DNA of 57,009 nucleotides, taken from Bacteroidia bacterium (GTDB lineage Bacteria > Bacteroidota > Bacteroidia > Bacteroidales > GWF2-35-48). The stretch is taken from the NCBI GenBank assembly GCA_016212695.1, contig JACREX010000245.1:1-57009 (forward strand), written 5' to 3'. Shown one piece after another: positions 1 to 8,319 of this stretch; the stretch's first letter is position 1, and each line of letters opens with the position of its first letter. The notes beneath the pieces are model-generated. The model searched no databases. It was not told the origin of the DNA and saw only the letters and a program-made list of their open reading frames with translations. The position numbers were made by a program, and so were the translations under genes.

Positions 1-110
1 GTTTATCTAAGCGTTTGTCAGAAAATATTCCTTGAAAGTTTGGTTTATGGCTTATTTTATTCATCTTTTTTTTGCGACAAAGCTAATAATATTTGTGTCC
101 ACACGGTAGC

Positions 111-168
111 TACCGCAGGCAGGCTTTGCGGCTTTGCGAGAAAAAAACAGTTTATAGAGATGCCCTTA
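111..168 (+). repeat. Dispersed intergenic repeat, copy A
   Basis: This 58-bp segment shares two blocks with 26930-27008. The first is TACCGCAGGCAGGCTTTGCG; the second is about 30 bp ending in AGTTTATAGAGATGCCCTTA. In copy A the blocks are separated by a few bases; in copy B about 27 bp are inserted between them. Both copies are non-coding and in the same orientation. Confidence 0.75.
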
Positions 169-572
169 TTTGGTTTTAAAGATACAAAATTAATCAGGAA
201 TCTAAAAAATTCGTGTGGCAGGGGAAAAATTGTGGTATAAAGAAGTTTTTAAAATTACGATTTTCAATCATTAAAAATATTCTCAATCCCGGATGGATCG
301 CTGATAGTAAATTTTTGCTTTAATTGCTTCTATACTAAAGTCGGGATTAATCTACATATTAAAAAATTCCAAATTCCAAAGATTCTTGGGGCTTGGGTTT
401 TGGTTCTTGGTATTTGGAACTTTCAAAAAAAAACTCAAATTTGTTGCTGAGTTTATCGAAGTATGTCCGAGCATAGTATAATTCTTAAAATTTTTCTGAT
501 TATATCAAATTGCTGTGCTGATTAAAATGCTGATATTTAATGTACATATCTTAGTCTTGGTTGTTGGTTTGG

Positions 573-645
573 GCAGCCGGTTTGGTTAAAAGTCAATGGT
601 TAATGGTACTGACCCAAGACCATTAACCTAAAACCAAACTGGCAG
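573..645. repeat. Imperfect palindrome
   Basis: The left arm contains GGTTTGGTT and GGTTAATGGT, which pair with ACCATTAACC and AACCAAAC in the right arm around a loop of about 11 bases. The arms differ by a 7-base insertion. It lies downstream of the ftsE-like gene and could fold in RNA, but there is no U-tract, so a terminator role is not supported. Confidence 0.5.
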
Positions 646-738
646 CTATTGACCATAAACCATTTACATAAATTGAAAATAGCACAGCAAAACGTTACAA
701 TCAGAAATTTTTAATCATTATGGAGGCGCTTTAACTCC

Positions 739-1443
739 CTACTCCATGTTTTCAAAATCAATAGCAGCCGTTTCGCTCAGTTCGGTTAACTGGTTGTTGT
801 CGCATTTAATAATTCGTCCCGGAAATTTTTTTAATAAGAAATAATTGTGAGTTGCCATAACCACGGCCCTTCCGGACTGACTGATATTCACTAATAGTTT
901 CATGATGCCTTCGGATGTTTCAGGGTCAAGGTTCCCGGTAGGTTCGTCGGCAAGAATTATTTCAGGATCATTGAGCAGGGCGCGGGCAATTACCACGCGC
1001 TGCTGTTCGCCGCCCGAGAGCTGATGCGGCATTTTCTGTATATGATCTACGAGGTCAACTTTCTCAAGAACTTCATGGATACGTGCGTCAATTTTTTCTT
1101 TATCCGTCCATCCCGTTGCCCGTAATACAAAAAGTAAATTGTTGTAAACATTGCGGTCTGTCAGCAACTGAAAATCCTGGAACACGATACCGATTTTCCT
1201 GCGTAAAAAAGGAACCTGTTTGTGCGAAATATGGTTTAAATTAAATTCTCCGATTTTTGCATTTCCTTCTGCAATCGCTAACTCAGCATACAATGCCTTG
1301 ATAAGGCTCGTTTTGCCGGTTCCTACTTTCCCGATCAGATATACAAACTCGCCTTCTTTAACATGGAAATTCACATTCGATAATATCAGGTTATCCTGCT
1401 GGTATATGGATACATTTTCAAGTTCAATCACCGGTTCGCCCAT
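739..1443 (-). CDS. ftsE: FtsE-type cell-division ABC transporter ATPase
   Basis: This 234-aa ATP-binding cassette protein has the length and pattern of FtsE. The Walker A loop is at residues 38-46 (GKVGTGKTS), the LSGGE signature at 142-146, and the Walker B/catalytic pair D166-E167 precedes PTGNLDP, the form shared by FtsE and LolD-like ATPases. FtsE works with the membrane protein FtsX to couple ATP hydrolysis to periplasmic cell-wall hydrolase activation at the septum. No ftsX is adjacent; I know of Bacteroidota in which the two are unlinked. The start ATG lies 34 bp from a palindromic repeat element. A LolD- or MacB-type ATPase is the main alternative, but neither partner is nearby. Confidence 0.85.
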   Translation of the reverse strand: MGEPVIELENVSIYQQDNLILSNVNFHVKEGEFVYLIGKVGTGKTSLIKALYAELAIAEGNAKIGEFNLNHISHKQVPFLRRKIGIVFQDFQLLTDRNVYNNLLFVLRATGWTDKEKIDARIHEVLEKVDLVDHIQKMPHQLSGGEQQRVVIARALLNDPEIILADEPTGNLDPETSEGIMKLLVNISQSGRAVVMATHNYFLLKKFPGRIIKCDNNQLTELSETAAIDFENME

Positions 1444-1477
1444 AGTCGTATTAATAAAATGTTTTTATATTTTATAA

Positions 1478-1650
1478 CAATACTTCGGTATTTTTCAGGA
1501 TCATTTTGGGCTAAAGCCCGCTATTCGTAAGCGTTTTGACTTACCCCGACCTGGTGTTTGAGCTTGTCGAAAACAAGGTCGGGGTAATTGATAAAACGCA
1601 GAAATACCAAGGGCTTTAGCCCTTCATTAAAAAAAATTACCGAACTATTG
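1478..1650. repeat. 173-bp nested palindromic element, copy 1
   Basis: The ends are CAATACTTCGGTA and TACCGAACTATTG, near-perfect terminal inverted repeats. Inside lie GGGCTAAAGCCC (1508-1519) and its inverse GGGCTTTAGCCC (1611-1622). Inside those is a 41-bp core (1544-1584) bounded by CCCCGACCT and AGGTCGGGG. A second element of identical length lies at 28128-28300 with the same middle arms, but its core is the exact reverse complement of this one. There is no coding capacity, so it looks like a MITE- or REP-like non-autonomous element or a large RNA hairpin. It starts 34 bp upstream of the ftsE-like start codon. Confidence 0.85.
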
Positions 1651-1667
1651 TTATAATAATGAATATT

Positions 1668-1733
1668 GAACAAGGAATATCGAATGATGAAGTGAATGAT
1701 AAAATATATTTTGATATTCATTATTCCTTGTTC
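1668..1733. repeat. Inverted repeat next to the 173-bp element
   Basis: GAACAAGGAATA at 1668-1679 pairs perfectly with TATTCCTTGTTC at 1722-1733 around an AT-rich 42-base spacer; weaker pairing continues outside the arms. It fills the space between the 173-bp element and the 69-aa gene. No function is evident. Confidence 0.6.
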
Positions 1734-1766
1734 GTTATTCGATATTTACCCAATTATCTGATGTTT

Positions 1767-1976
1767 TTAAAAATCAAACTGCTTCAACTCTCCATAGGGT
1801 AGCTCATTAATAATTTTAATCAGACGGTCTTTGTAATGGATAAGTCCGTTACGGCTTAGCGTATTTTCCATATCACCCAGGGTAAAATGAGAAGATAATA
1901 TAAAATTCTCATCACGGATTTGGACATAATCGGGAATTTTTGCAGTACCCTTTGTTTTTAAAATATACATTTTCAA
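1767..1976 (-). CDS. Small protein of unknown function (69 aa)
   Basis: I do not recognise this 69-aa protein. It has no signal peptide or membrane segment, is mixed charged/hydrophobic, and reads as one compact soluble domain (start MKMYILKTKGTAKIP, end LKQFDF). Its composition is plausible for a real protein and it stands alone in its frame. It is separated from the ftsE-like gene by about 320 bp of repeats, so co-transcription is uncertain, and it is divergent from the TPR gene at 2133. It could be a Bacteroidota-conserved small protein; the evidence is only the intact frame and sensible composition. Confidence 0.55.
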   Translation of the reverse strand: MKMYILKTKGTAKIPDYVQIRDENFILSSHFTLGDMENTLSRNGLIHYKDRLIKIINELPYGELKQFDF

Positions 1977-2132
1977 TGATATTCAGGCTTTGTTTAAAAA
2001 AGTCAAAATTACAAAGTTTCAGGCACTTCGCAAAAATAGAAATAAACAACCGATTGTTAATTAAAAAATTTTTTGTGTGAAAAAAAGGAATTTTATTATT
2101 AATATTTTTACCCGTTTAAAAAGCTTAATCTT

Positions 2133-5100
2133 ATGATTTTAAAACAGTTTATTCGTATTCCATTCCTGCTGGCATTTGTTTTGATATCAGCGGCTGTGTA
2201 TTCGCAAAAAACCCTGATATATGATAACCCGTATATGAAAAGCGCCACCGACCTTTTCGACAAGCAGAAGTACGGAGCGGCACAGAAAAAATTCCAGGAG
2301 ATTATCAAATCGGATGCTGACCTCAGTATCAAAACGGATGCTGAATATTTTTCGGCGCTATGCGCCATAGAACTTTTCAATGCCGACGCGGAATATCTTC
2401 TTACGAAATTTATCGAAAACCACCCGGAGAGCGATAAAATAAAAACAGCGTATTTCCAGATGGGGCGTTTCATGTACCGCGACAAAAAATTCAAAAATGC
2501 AGTCAACTGGTTTGAAAAAGTTGACAAATACGAATTGAAAAAAGACGAACTCGCAGAATATTATTTCAAGGGAGGGTACAGCTATTTCGTGATGAACGAT
2601 TTTGATAAAGCCGTGAAGTCATTTTATGAAATCAAGGAATCGGGTTCGGAATATGCCGATGCGGCCCTTTACTATTATTCCCATATAAATTATGTGAACC
2701 AGAATTATGAAACCGCATTGATCGGTTTTATCAAGCTCACCAAAAATGAACAATTCTCGCCGATTGTGCCGTATTACATCTGCCAGACCTATTACCTTCA
2801 GGAAAAATACGACAAGGTTATCGAGTATGCCCCCTCAATTCTCGACTCTGCCACTACCAAGCGCGGGCCCGAGATTGCAAGAGTGATAGGCGAATCGTAT
2901 TACCGTACAAACCATTTTAAAGAAGCGATTCCTTATCTTGAAATGTATGATGAAAAAACCGATGCTTACAAACGCGAAGACCGCTATGAACTGGCATATG
3001 CGTATTATAAAATAAATGATGTTAAAAAAGCCGCAAAATATTTTGAAGAGGTTCTTGATTATAAAGACAAGCTTTCACAGAATGTGTTTTATCATGCCGC
3101 TGACTGCTATCTAAAAATGAATGAAAAACAGAAAGCGCGCATGGCGTTTCACTCCGCTTCGCGGCTTGATTTTGATGCGGCCATGAAAGAAGACGCTTTA
3201 TATAATTATGCAAAACTTACGTATGAATTATCGTTCTATCCGTTCAACGAGGCTATAAAAGCGTTTAAAGAATACATTGACGCGTATCCGCAATCGCCGC
3301 GCGTGCAGGAATCGTATACCTATCTTGTGAAAGCATACATGAGTACGCGAAACTATAAAGACGCCCTCGCATCCATGGACCTGATCCCGGATAAAAAAGA
3401 CGATATCAAAGAAGCATACCAGAGAGCCGCATATTACCGGGGTATCGAATTTTTCAGCAATCTCGATTTCAAAAAAGCCATTGAAATGATCAACCGGTCT
3501 CTTCAGTATAAAGACTTCAACAAAAATATCACGGCACAATCCTATTACTGGAAAGCGGAAGCATTTTACCGCACTAAGAATTATGATTCATCCATCACAT
3601 TTTACAAAACATTCCTTGAAAGCTACGGCGCATTCCAGATGCCGCAATTCCAGATGTCATACTACAATCTCGGGTATTGTTATTTTAATAAAAAAGATTA
3701 TAAGGAGGCGCTGTCGTGGTTCCGGAAATTTGAAAAAGAAGCGACCGATAAAAAATCAAAATATATGGCCGATGGCTGCATCCGTGCCGGCGACTGTTAT
3801 TTTATGAACCGCTCGTATGCGGATGCCATGGCCTTTTACGACAAAGCGGTTGAATTAAACCTTAACGATGTGGACTATGCCCTTTATCAGAAAGGGCTTT
3901 CGCTCGGATTACTTAAAAAACACGAAGATAAGATAAATGCCCTGCAAAAACTTGTCAGCGATTTTCCGAAATCATCCTATATTGACGATGCGGTTTTCGA
4001 GATCGCTACCAGCTATAAGATTCTTGATTCGAAAGATCTTGCCATTGCAAATTATAAAAAGATCATTGAGGAATACCCCGAAGGATGCAATCTTAAAAAA
4101 GCGCTTTTGGACATTGGCCAGATATACCGCGGAAGCGACAACTACGATGAAGCCGTTAAGGTGTATAAAAGAGTAATCGAAGAATTCAAAGGCACGACCG
4201 AAGCGTCATCCGCCATGATCGGCCTGAAAAATGTGTATGTGGACAAGAATGATGTTGACGCGTATTTTGAATATGCCAAAGCGCATGGAGAAATTGCGGA
4301 TGTGAGCCAGACTGAAAAAGATTCTCTTACCTACCAGGTTGCCGAGAAATTGTATCTTGACGGGGACTGCGGAAAATCGAAAGAACAGTTTAAAAAATAT
4401 ATTGATAATTTTCCGAATGGTTTGTTCCTGCTTAATGCAAATTACTATAGCGCTGAATGTGATTACCATGACAATGAACTTGAAGATGCTCTAGCAGGGT
4501 ACGCGTTTGTAGCGTCAAAACCCAAGAACATTTTCACAGAACCTGCAGTTTTAAATTCTGCAACCATAAATTTTGAACTGAAAAATTACAACGATGCATT
4601 CCGGTATTTTACCACGCTGGAAAAAATCGCTGAAGTGAAAAACAACATCCTTATGGCACGGCAGGGGCAGATGAGATCGGCATACCTTGCCAACAACCAT
4701 ATTGCCGCCATTGATGCCGCAAAAAGCCTGATGAAAACCGATAAGATCACGGAAGAAAACATACGGGAAGCCCAGTATATTTTAGCCCAGAGTTTATTTA
4801 TTCAAAACCGGCTGGATGAAGCCTTGCCGCGCTATAAGATCATAGCCCGCGAAACGAAGAGCCGCGAGGGCGCTGAATCAAAATACAAGATCGCATTGAT
4901 TTATTTTATACAAAGCAAAGACAGCCTTGCTCAAACCGAAATATATGATTTCGTGGAAAAAAATACTTCGCATCAATATTGGCTCGCCAAGGGATTTCTT
5001 TTGCTGGCGGATATTTTCATCCGGCAGAAAGATGATTTCCAGGCCAAGCAAACGCTTCAGAGTATTATTGAAAATTACTCAGTAACAAACGACGAGATTA

Positions 5101-5366
5101 TCCCGGAAACAAACGACCGCCTGGTGAAAATCGTGGAACGTGAAAAACAAATGCAGCAGGCAAAAGATACGGTTAAGGTTTTTGAACAATTAAAATTCGA
5201 TAAGGAGGGTAAATACAATGCACTTTTTAATGATTCCCTGAAGCAAAATAATGATACGATCAGCTCCGATAAAAATGAGATACTGGATGATATCGAGCAG
5301 CGGCAGAAAGAGCAAAACCCGGAGAAGAAGAAAGACGTAATCCATAAAGACATTAAAACAGAATAA
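2133..5366 (+). CDS. Exported tetratricopeptide-repeat protein (1077 aa)
   Basis: A signal peptide covers about residues 1-24 (hydrophobic core, then AVYSQ). Almost all of the rest is tandem 34-residue TPR-like helical pairs, with recurrent patterns such as YYKINDVKKAAKYFEEVLDY and AYYRGIEFFSNLDFKKAIEM. The last 60 residues are highly charged and lysine/glutamate rich. TPR solenoids bind other proteins, so this is probably a periplasmic or outer-membrane-associated scaffold. Eleven bases separate it from the barrel gene that follows, which implies co-translation and a joint role. I recall similar TPR-barrel pairs in Bacteroidota, but no specific function can be read from the sequence. Confidence 0.85.
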   Translation: MILKQFIRIPFLLAFVLISAAVYSQKTLIYDNPYMKSATDLFDKQKYGAAQKKFQEIIKSDADLSIKTDAEYFSALCAIELFNADAEYLLTKFIENHPESDKIKTAYFQMGRFMYRDKKFKNAVNWFEKVDKYELKKDELAEYYFKGGYSYFVMNDFDKAVKSFYEIKESGSEYADAALYYYSHINYVNQNYETALIGFIKLTKNEQFSPIVPYYICQTYYLQEKYDKVIEYAPSILDSATTKRGPEIARVIGESYYRTNHFKEAIPYLEMYDEKTDAYKREDRYELAYAYYKINDVKKAAKYFEEVLDYKDKLSQNVFYHAADCYLKMNEKQKARMAFHSASRLDFDAAMKEDALYNYAKLTYELSFYPFNEAIKAFKEYIDAYPQSPRVQESYTYLVKAYMSTRNYKDALASMDLIPDKKDDIKEAYQRAAYYRGIEFFSNLDFKKAIEMINRSLQYKDFNKNITAQSYYWKAEAFYRTKNYDSSITFYKTFLESYGAFQMPQFQMSYYNLGYCYFNKKDYKEALSWFRKFEKEATDKKSKYMADGCIRAGDCYFMNRSYADAMAFYDKAVELNLNDVDYALYQKGLSLGLLKKHEDKINALQKLVSDFPKSSYIDDAVFEIATSYKILDSKDLAIANYKKIIEEYPEGCNLKKALLDIGQIYRGSDNYDEAVKVYKRVIEEFKGTTEASSAMIGLKNVYVDKNDVDAYFEYAKAHGEIADVSQTEKDSLTYQVAEKLYLDGDCGKSKEQFKKYIDNFPNGLFLLNANYYSAECDYHDNELEDALAGYAFVASKPKNIFTEPAVLNSATINFELKNYNDAFRYFTTLEKIAEVKNNILMARQGQMRSAYLANNHIAAIDAAKSLMKTDKITEENIREAQYILAQSLFIQNRLDEALPRYKIIARETKSREGAESKYKIALIYFIQSKDSLAQTEIYDFVEKNTSHQYWLAKGFLLLADIFIRQKDDFQAKQTLQSIIENYSVTNDEIIPETNDRLVKIVEREKQMQQAKDTVKVFEQLKFDKEGKYNALFNDSLKQNNDTISSDKNEILDDIEQRQKEQNPEKKKDVIHKDIKTE

Positions 5367-5377
5367 AAACAATTGAT

Positions 5378-7114
5378 ATGAAACCATTGAAATATTCTTT
5401 GATATTGATATATACATTTGCAGCGTATGGCGGCTTTTCACAGAAGGAAGATAAACTCGACGACCATGTGATCGAAGTTATAGGCGCCTATAAGCCTACT
5501 ATTTCCGATGCATTCAAGATCAATGAACTTCCGGCTATAAAAGATTCGTTTAAAATAGAGCCGCGGTTTCTGTATGCTATCGAATCAAAGCAAATCCTTA
5601 CGGATTTCCAGGTGGAACCGATTAAACCGGCAAAGATGCTGGACGAGCCCCTGGCAAAATTATACAACAGTTATATCCGGCTCGGATTCGGAAATTACAT
5701 TTCACCCTATGCGGAATTATTTATCAGCAACCTGCGTTCAAAAAAATTTAATTATGCCGCTATACTCCGCCACCAGTCGTCTTTCGGAAAAATAGAAAAC
5801 GAAGGCGGTAAAAAAGCGTATGCAGGGTATATTGATAATGCGGTAAGTATTTCAGGAAAAAAATTCCTGCCGAAGAAAACGCTTTACGGTACGGTTGACT
5901 ACCGGGATAATACCATTTATTATTACGGATACAATGCGCTTGATTCAGTAATGACCGCTCCTCCGCTTGAGAAAAAAGAATTAAGGGACAAAAAACTCAC
6001 GCAGCAGTTCACGCTGGCTTCTTTCAATGGCGGTATCAAAACAAACTACACGGACAAGAGCCATCTGAATTATGATATCTGGTTAAATTATTATTATTTC
6101 CAGGACGTTTTTTCAAAGAATGAGAATTACGGCTCGCTGAATGCCAAATTGAGTAAATATTACAACAAAGAGCTTCTGGGCGTTGATACAAAAGTGGATA
6201 TGATACAGAAAAATTTCGACGATACTCTTAATGCCGTTGTCAAGCTCAATCCGTGGGTGAGCCGTGTTACAGACCAGTGGGAAGTTTGCGTGGGGCTCTG
6301 CGTTTTTTCAGATGTCTATTGGGATGCGAAATTTTATTTCTACCCCGATGTGTTGCTGCAGTATGGCGTGTATGGAAAATATATTGTTCCCTATATCGGC
6401 ATCAACGGATATGTTGAAGAAAACACATACAGGAAGATTGCGTACGAAAACCTTTTTATCAAACCCGGCCTGGATATCAGGAATACAAATCATAAAAAAG
6501 TTTTATTCGGAGGCGTTAAAGGAAGCATTAGTTCCAATACGTTTTATAATGTGAAGGCAACTCTTTCTGACCTGGCAAACACATACTTTTATGTAAATGA
6601 TACGACACTAACTACACTAAACAACCAGGTACAGCGGCTGCAGAACCAGTTTACATTCATTGCGGCAGATGTTACATTATTTAATATATATGGAGAGGTT
6701 TCGGTAAAAGCATCGGAAAAACTCAACTTCCACCTGAAAGGAAATTATTATTATTTTGATAATATGAAATCCGAAACAAAAGCATGGCATATTCCCGAAT
6801 ACGACGCTGTTTTCACAACAAACTATAATCTCAGGAACAAGATCATTGTGAGGGCAGATATTTTTGTAATCGGCGACCGCTTTGCAAAGACCTTTGATTT
6901 TTCTCCCACCGGGACAGTGAATGGAGCAAGGAATATAATTTCTAAAAAGCTGAATCCGGTTGTGGATGCAAATCTCGGTATTGAATACCGCTACAACAAG
7001 ATATTATCTGCATTCTTGAATTTCAATAATATTGCGAATCAAACCTATTACCGGTGGAACAATTACCCGATGCAGGGATTTAACCTGATGGGGGGAATAA
7101 CATATTCGTTCTGA
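5378..7114 (+). CDS. Outer-membrane beta-barrel protein (578 aa)
   Basis: A signal peptide at about residues 1-21 (ending GGFSQ) is followed by a 60-70 residue linker and then alternating aromatic/polar strands throughout, for example YNSYIRLGFGNYISPYAELF. The protein ends in an aromatic-rich final strand, GITYSF, with the C-terminal phenylalanine typical of outer-membrane barrels. It resembles the barrel half of a TonB-dependent receptor. The N-terminal region is too short for a full plug and no convincing TonB box was seen. Being coupled to the TPR gene suggests that the TPR protein docks on its periplasmic face. The substrate is unknown. Confidence 0.8.
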   Translation: MKPLKYSLILIYTFAAYGGFSQKEDKLDDHVIEVIGAYKPTISDAFKINELPAIKDSFKIEPRFLYAIESKQILTDFQVEPIKPAKMLDEPLAKLYNSYIRLGFGNYISPYAELFISNLRSKKFNYAAILRHQSSFGKIENEGGKKAYAGYIDNAVSISGKKFLPKKTLYGTVDYRDNTIYYYGYNALDSVMTAPPLEKKELRDKKLTQQFTLASFNGGIKTNYTDKSHLNYDIWLNYYYFQDVFSKNENYGSLNAKLSKYYNKELLGVDTKVDMIQKNFDDTLNAVVKLNPWVSRVTDQWEVCVGLCVFSDVYWDAKFYFYPDVLLQYGVYGKYIVPYIGINGYVEENTYRKIAYENLFIKPGLDIRNTNHKKVLFGGVKGSISSNTFYNVKATLSDLANTYFYVNDTTLTTLNNQVQRLQNQFTFIAADVTLFNIYGEVSVKASEKLNFHLKGNYYYFDNMKSETKAWHIPEYDAVFTTNYNLRNKIIVRADIFVIGDRFAKTFDFSPTGTVNGARNIISKKLNPVVDANLGIEYRYNKILSAFLNFNNIANQTYYRWNNYPMQGFNLMGGITYSF

Positions 7115-7130
7115 TGTTAGCGTGTCTTTC

Positions 7131-8090
7131 ATGGCTGAAAAAATCAACATACTATTTATTGATTCTGCACATCCTTTGTTGAAAGATACGCTCACATCTG
7201 CTGGGTTTGAATGCGATTACATGCCGGGTATCTCACAATCCGAAATTTCGGAAATCATTCATAAATACGAAGGGGTCATTACCCGGAGTAAAATTATATT
7301 TGATAAAAATCTGTTAGATAAAGCCGTCCGTTTAAGATTTATAGGAAGGATGGGAGCGGGTATGGAAAAAATCAACCTTGAATATGCTTCGCAAAAAGGG
7401 ATACAGTGTTTTAATTCGCCGGAAGGCAACCGCGATGCCGTAGGCGAACACACCCTGGGCATGCTGCTGGCCTTGATGAATAATATTTGCCGGGCCGATC
7501 GTGAAGTGAGAAACGGATTGTGGAACCGTGAATCGAACTGCGGCGTTGAGATCAAAGGAAAAACCGTCGGGATTATCGGATATGGGAATATGGGCGGCGC
7601 TTTTGCCCGGAAACTCAAAGGATTCGAAGCATCAGTAATTGCTTACGATAAATACAAATTCAGGTATTCAGACGACTTTGTTACAGAATCAACATTAGAC
7701 GATTTATTTCGGAGATCGGATATACTAAGCCTGCATGTGCCGTTAACCGAAGAAACCACGTATATGGCAGACGATACATTTATTAATAAATTTAAAAAAA
7801 ATATTTGCCTGATAAATACATCACGCGGCAAAGTGGTTAATACTGCCGATCTTGTAAAGAACATGAAATCCGGAAAGATAACAGGAGCGGTTCTGGATGT
7901 TCTGGAATATGAAAAAACTTCGTTTGAAAATATCGAATCAAAAGAAATGCCGGATGCGCTCAGATACCTGTTTGCCAGCGACCGAGTGATCCTTACTCCC
8001 CATATTGCCGGTTACACCGTGGAATCAAACCGCAAACATGCCGAAATCCTTTCTGATAAAATCATTAACTTTCTGATGCCCAAAGGTTAA
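7131..8090 (+). CDS. D-2-hydroxyacid dehydrogenase (SerA-like)
   Basis: This 319-aa NAD-dependent dehydrogenase oxidises or reduces D-2-hydroxyacids. The Rossmann motif GIIGYGNMGGAFARKL is mid-protein, the catalytic region includes INTSRGKVVNTADL, and the active-site histidine is in the C-terminal TPHIAGYT. It matches the short phosphoglycerate dehydrogenase-like group without an ACT regulatory domain, so 3-phosphoglycerate dehydrogenase (serine synthesis) is possible but not proven. The frame opens at a GTG at 7122, but ATG 7131 gives MAEKINI, the normal N-terminus, and is preferred. It starts 16 bp after the barrel gene, so it is probably in the same transcript, although a functional link is not obvious. 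Confidence 0.88.
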   Translation: MAEKINILFIDSAHPLLKDTLTSAGFECDYMPGISQSEISEIIHKYEGVITRSKIIFDKNLLDKAVRLRFIGRMGAGMEKINLEYASQKGIQCFNSPEGNRDAVGEHTLGMLLALMNNICRADREVRNGLWNRESNCGVEIKGKTVGIIGYGNMGGAFARKLKGFEASVIAYDKYKFRYSDDFVTESTLDDLFRRSDILSLHVPLTEETTYMADDTFINKFKKNICLINTSRGKVVNTADLVKNMKSGKITGAVLDVLEYEKTSFENIESKEMPDALRYLFASDRVILTPHIAGYTVESNRKHAEILSDKIINFLMPKG

Positions 8091-8184
8091 TAACTTTGCC
8101 ATAGCCGTATTGATAATTTTTATATTTTTGCCGGTGTTAAATTACATGATTCATAAATTTTATTACATAATATCCAAGCCATGC

Positions 8185-8252
8185 TTCGACTCCGCTCAGC
8201 ATGACTTTCAATCCTTCGTCATAATGAGCGTAGTCGAATTATAGAAGGATTG
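8185..8252. repeat. Two overlapping, mutually exclusive hairpins
   Basis: A 21-bp inverted repeat with three mismatches pairs 8185-8205 (starts TTCGACTCCGCTCA) with 8218-8238 (ends GAGCGTAGTCGAA). A second, perfect 9-bp pair, CAATCCTTC (8209-8217) and GAAGGATTG (8244-8252), interlocks with it, so both stems cannot form together. The phrase CTTCGACTCCGCTCAGC is, from memory, a common motif of intergenic repeats in Bacteroidota. It lies between the dehydrogenase and the DUF4301 gene and could be a mobile palindrome or a switchable RNA leader. Confidence 0.7.
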
Positions 8253-8285
8253 AGCATTTATATAATTTTTATGAATAAAAAGGAC

Positions 8286-8293
8286 TAAATTTG
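8286..8293 (+). promoter_or_regulatory. -7 promoter box TAAATTTG
   Basis: TAAATTTG matches the Bacteroidota -7 consensus TAnnTTTG. It ends 2 bases before the first ATG of the frame (8296) and 26 bases before the internal ATG at 8320. Transcription would start at about 8298, so the 8320 start is favoured. No good TTG box lies at the usual 19-base spacing. Confidence 0.5.
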
Positions 8294-8319
8294 AAATGAT
8301 GAATATAAAACTTACCGCC

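Larger units (their letters stand above)
1..738. other. Non-coding left edge with repeat debris
   Basis: No convincing gene lies in this AT-rich stretch. The open frame at 40-240 runs across a repeat that recurs near 26.9 kb (111-168) and resembles no protein I know, so it is taken as chance. The rest holds short repetitive phrases of the kind scattered between genes in Bacteroidota, such as the AAATTCCAAA-type phrase near 365-420, and an imperfect palindrome near 573-645. The ftsE-like gene ends at 739 on the minus strand, so part of this region is its 3' flank. No clear U-tailed terminator was found. Confidence 0.6.

Noticed and set aside
40-240. Open frame of 66 aa at the left edge
   Set aside because: It crosses a dispersed repeat also found non-coding at 26930-27008, and its composition is not protein-like.
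1478-1650. Site-specific invertase system controlling a promoter (phase variation)
   Set aside because: The core holds no TAnnTTTG box or TTG-N19 promoter, and no recombinase gene is in the window; only the inversion itself is supported.
7122-7130. GTG start for the dehydrogenase
   Set aside because: ATG 7131 gives the normal family N-terminus and leaves a sensible gap after the barrel gene.
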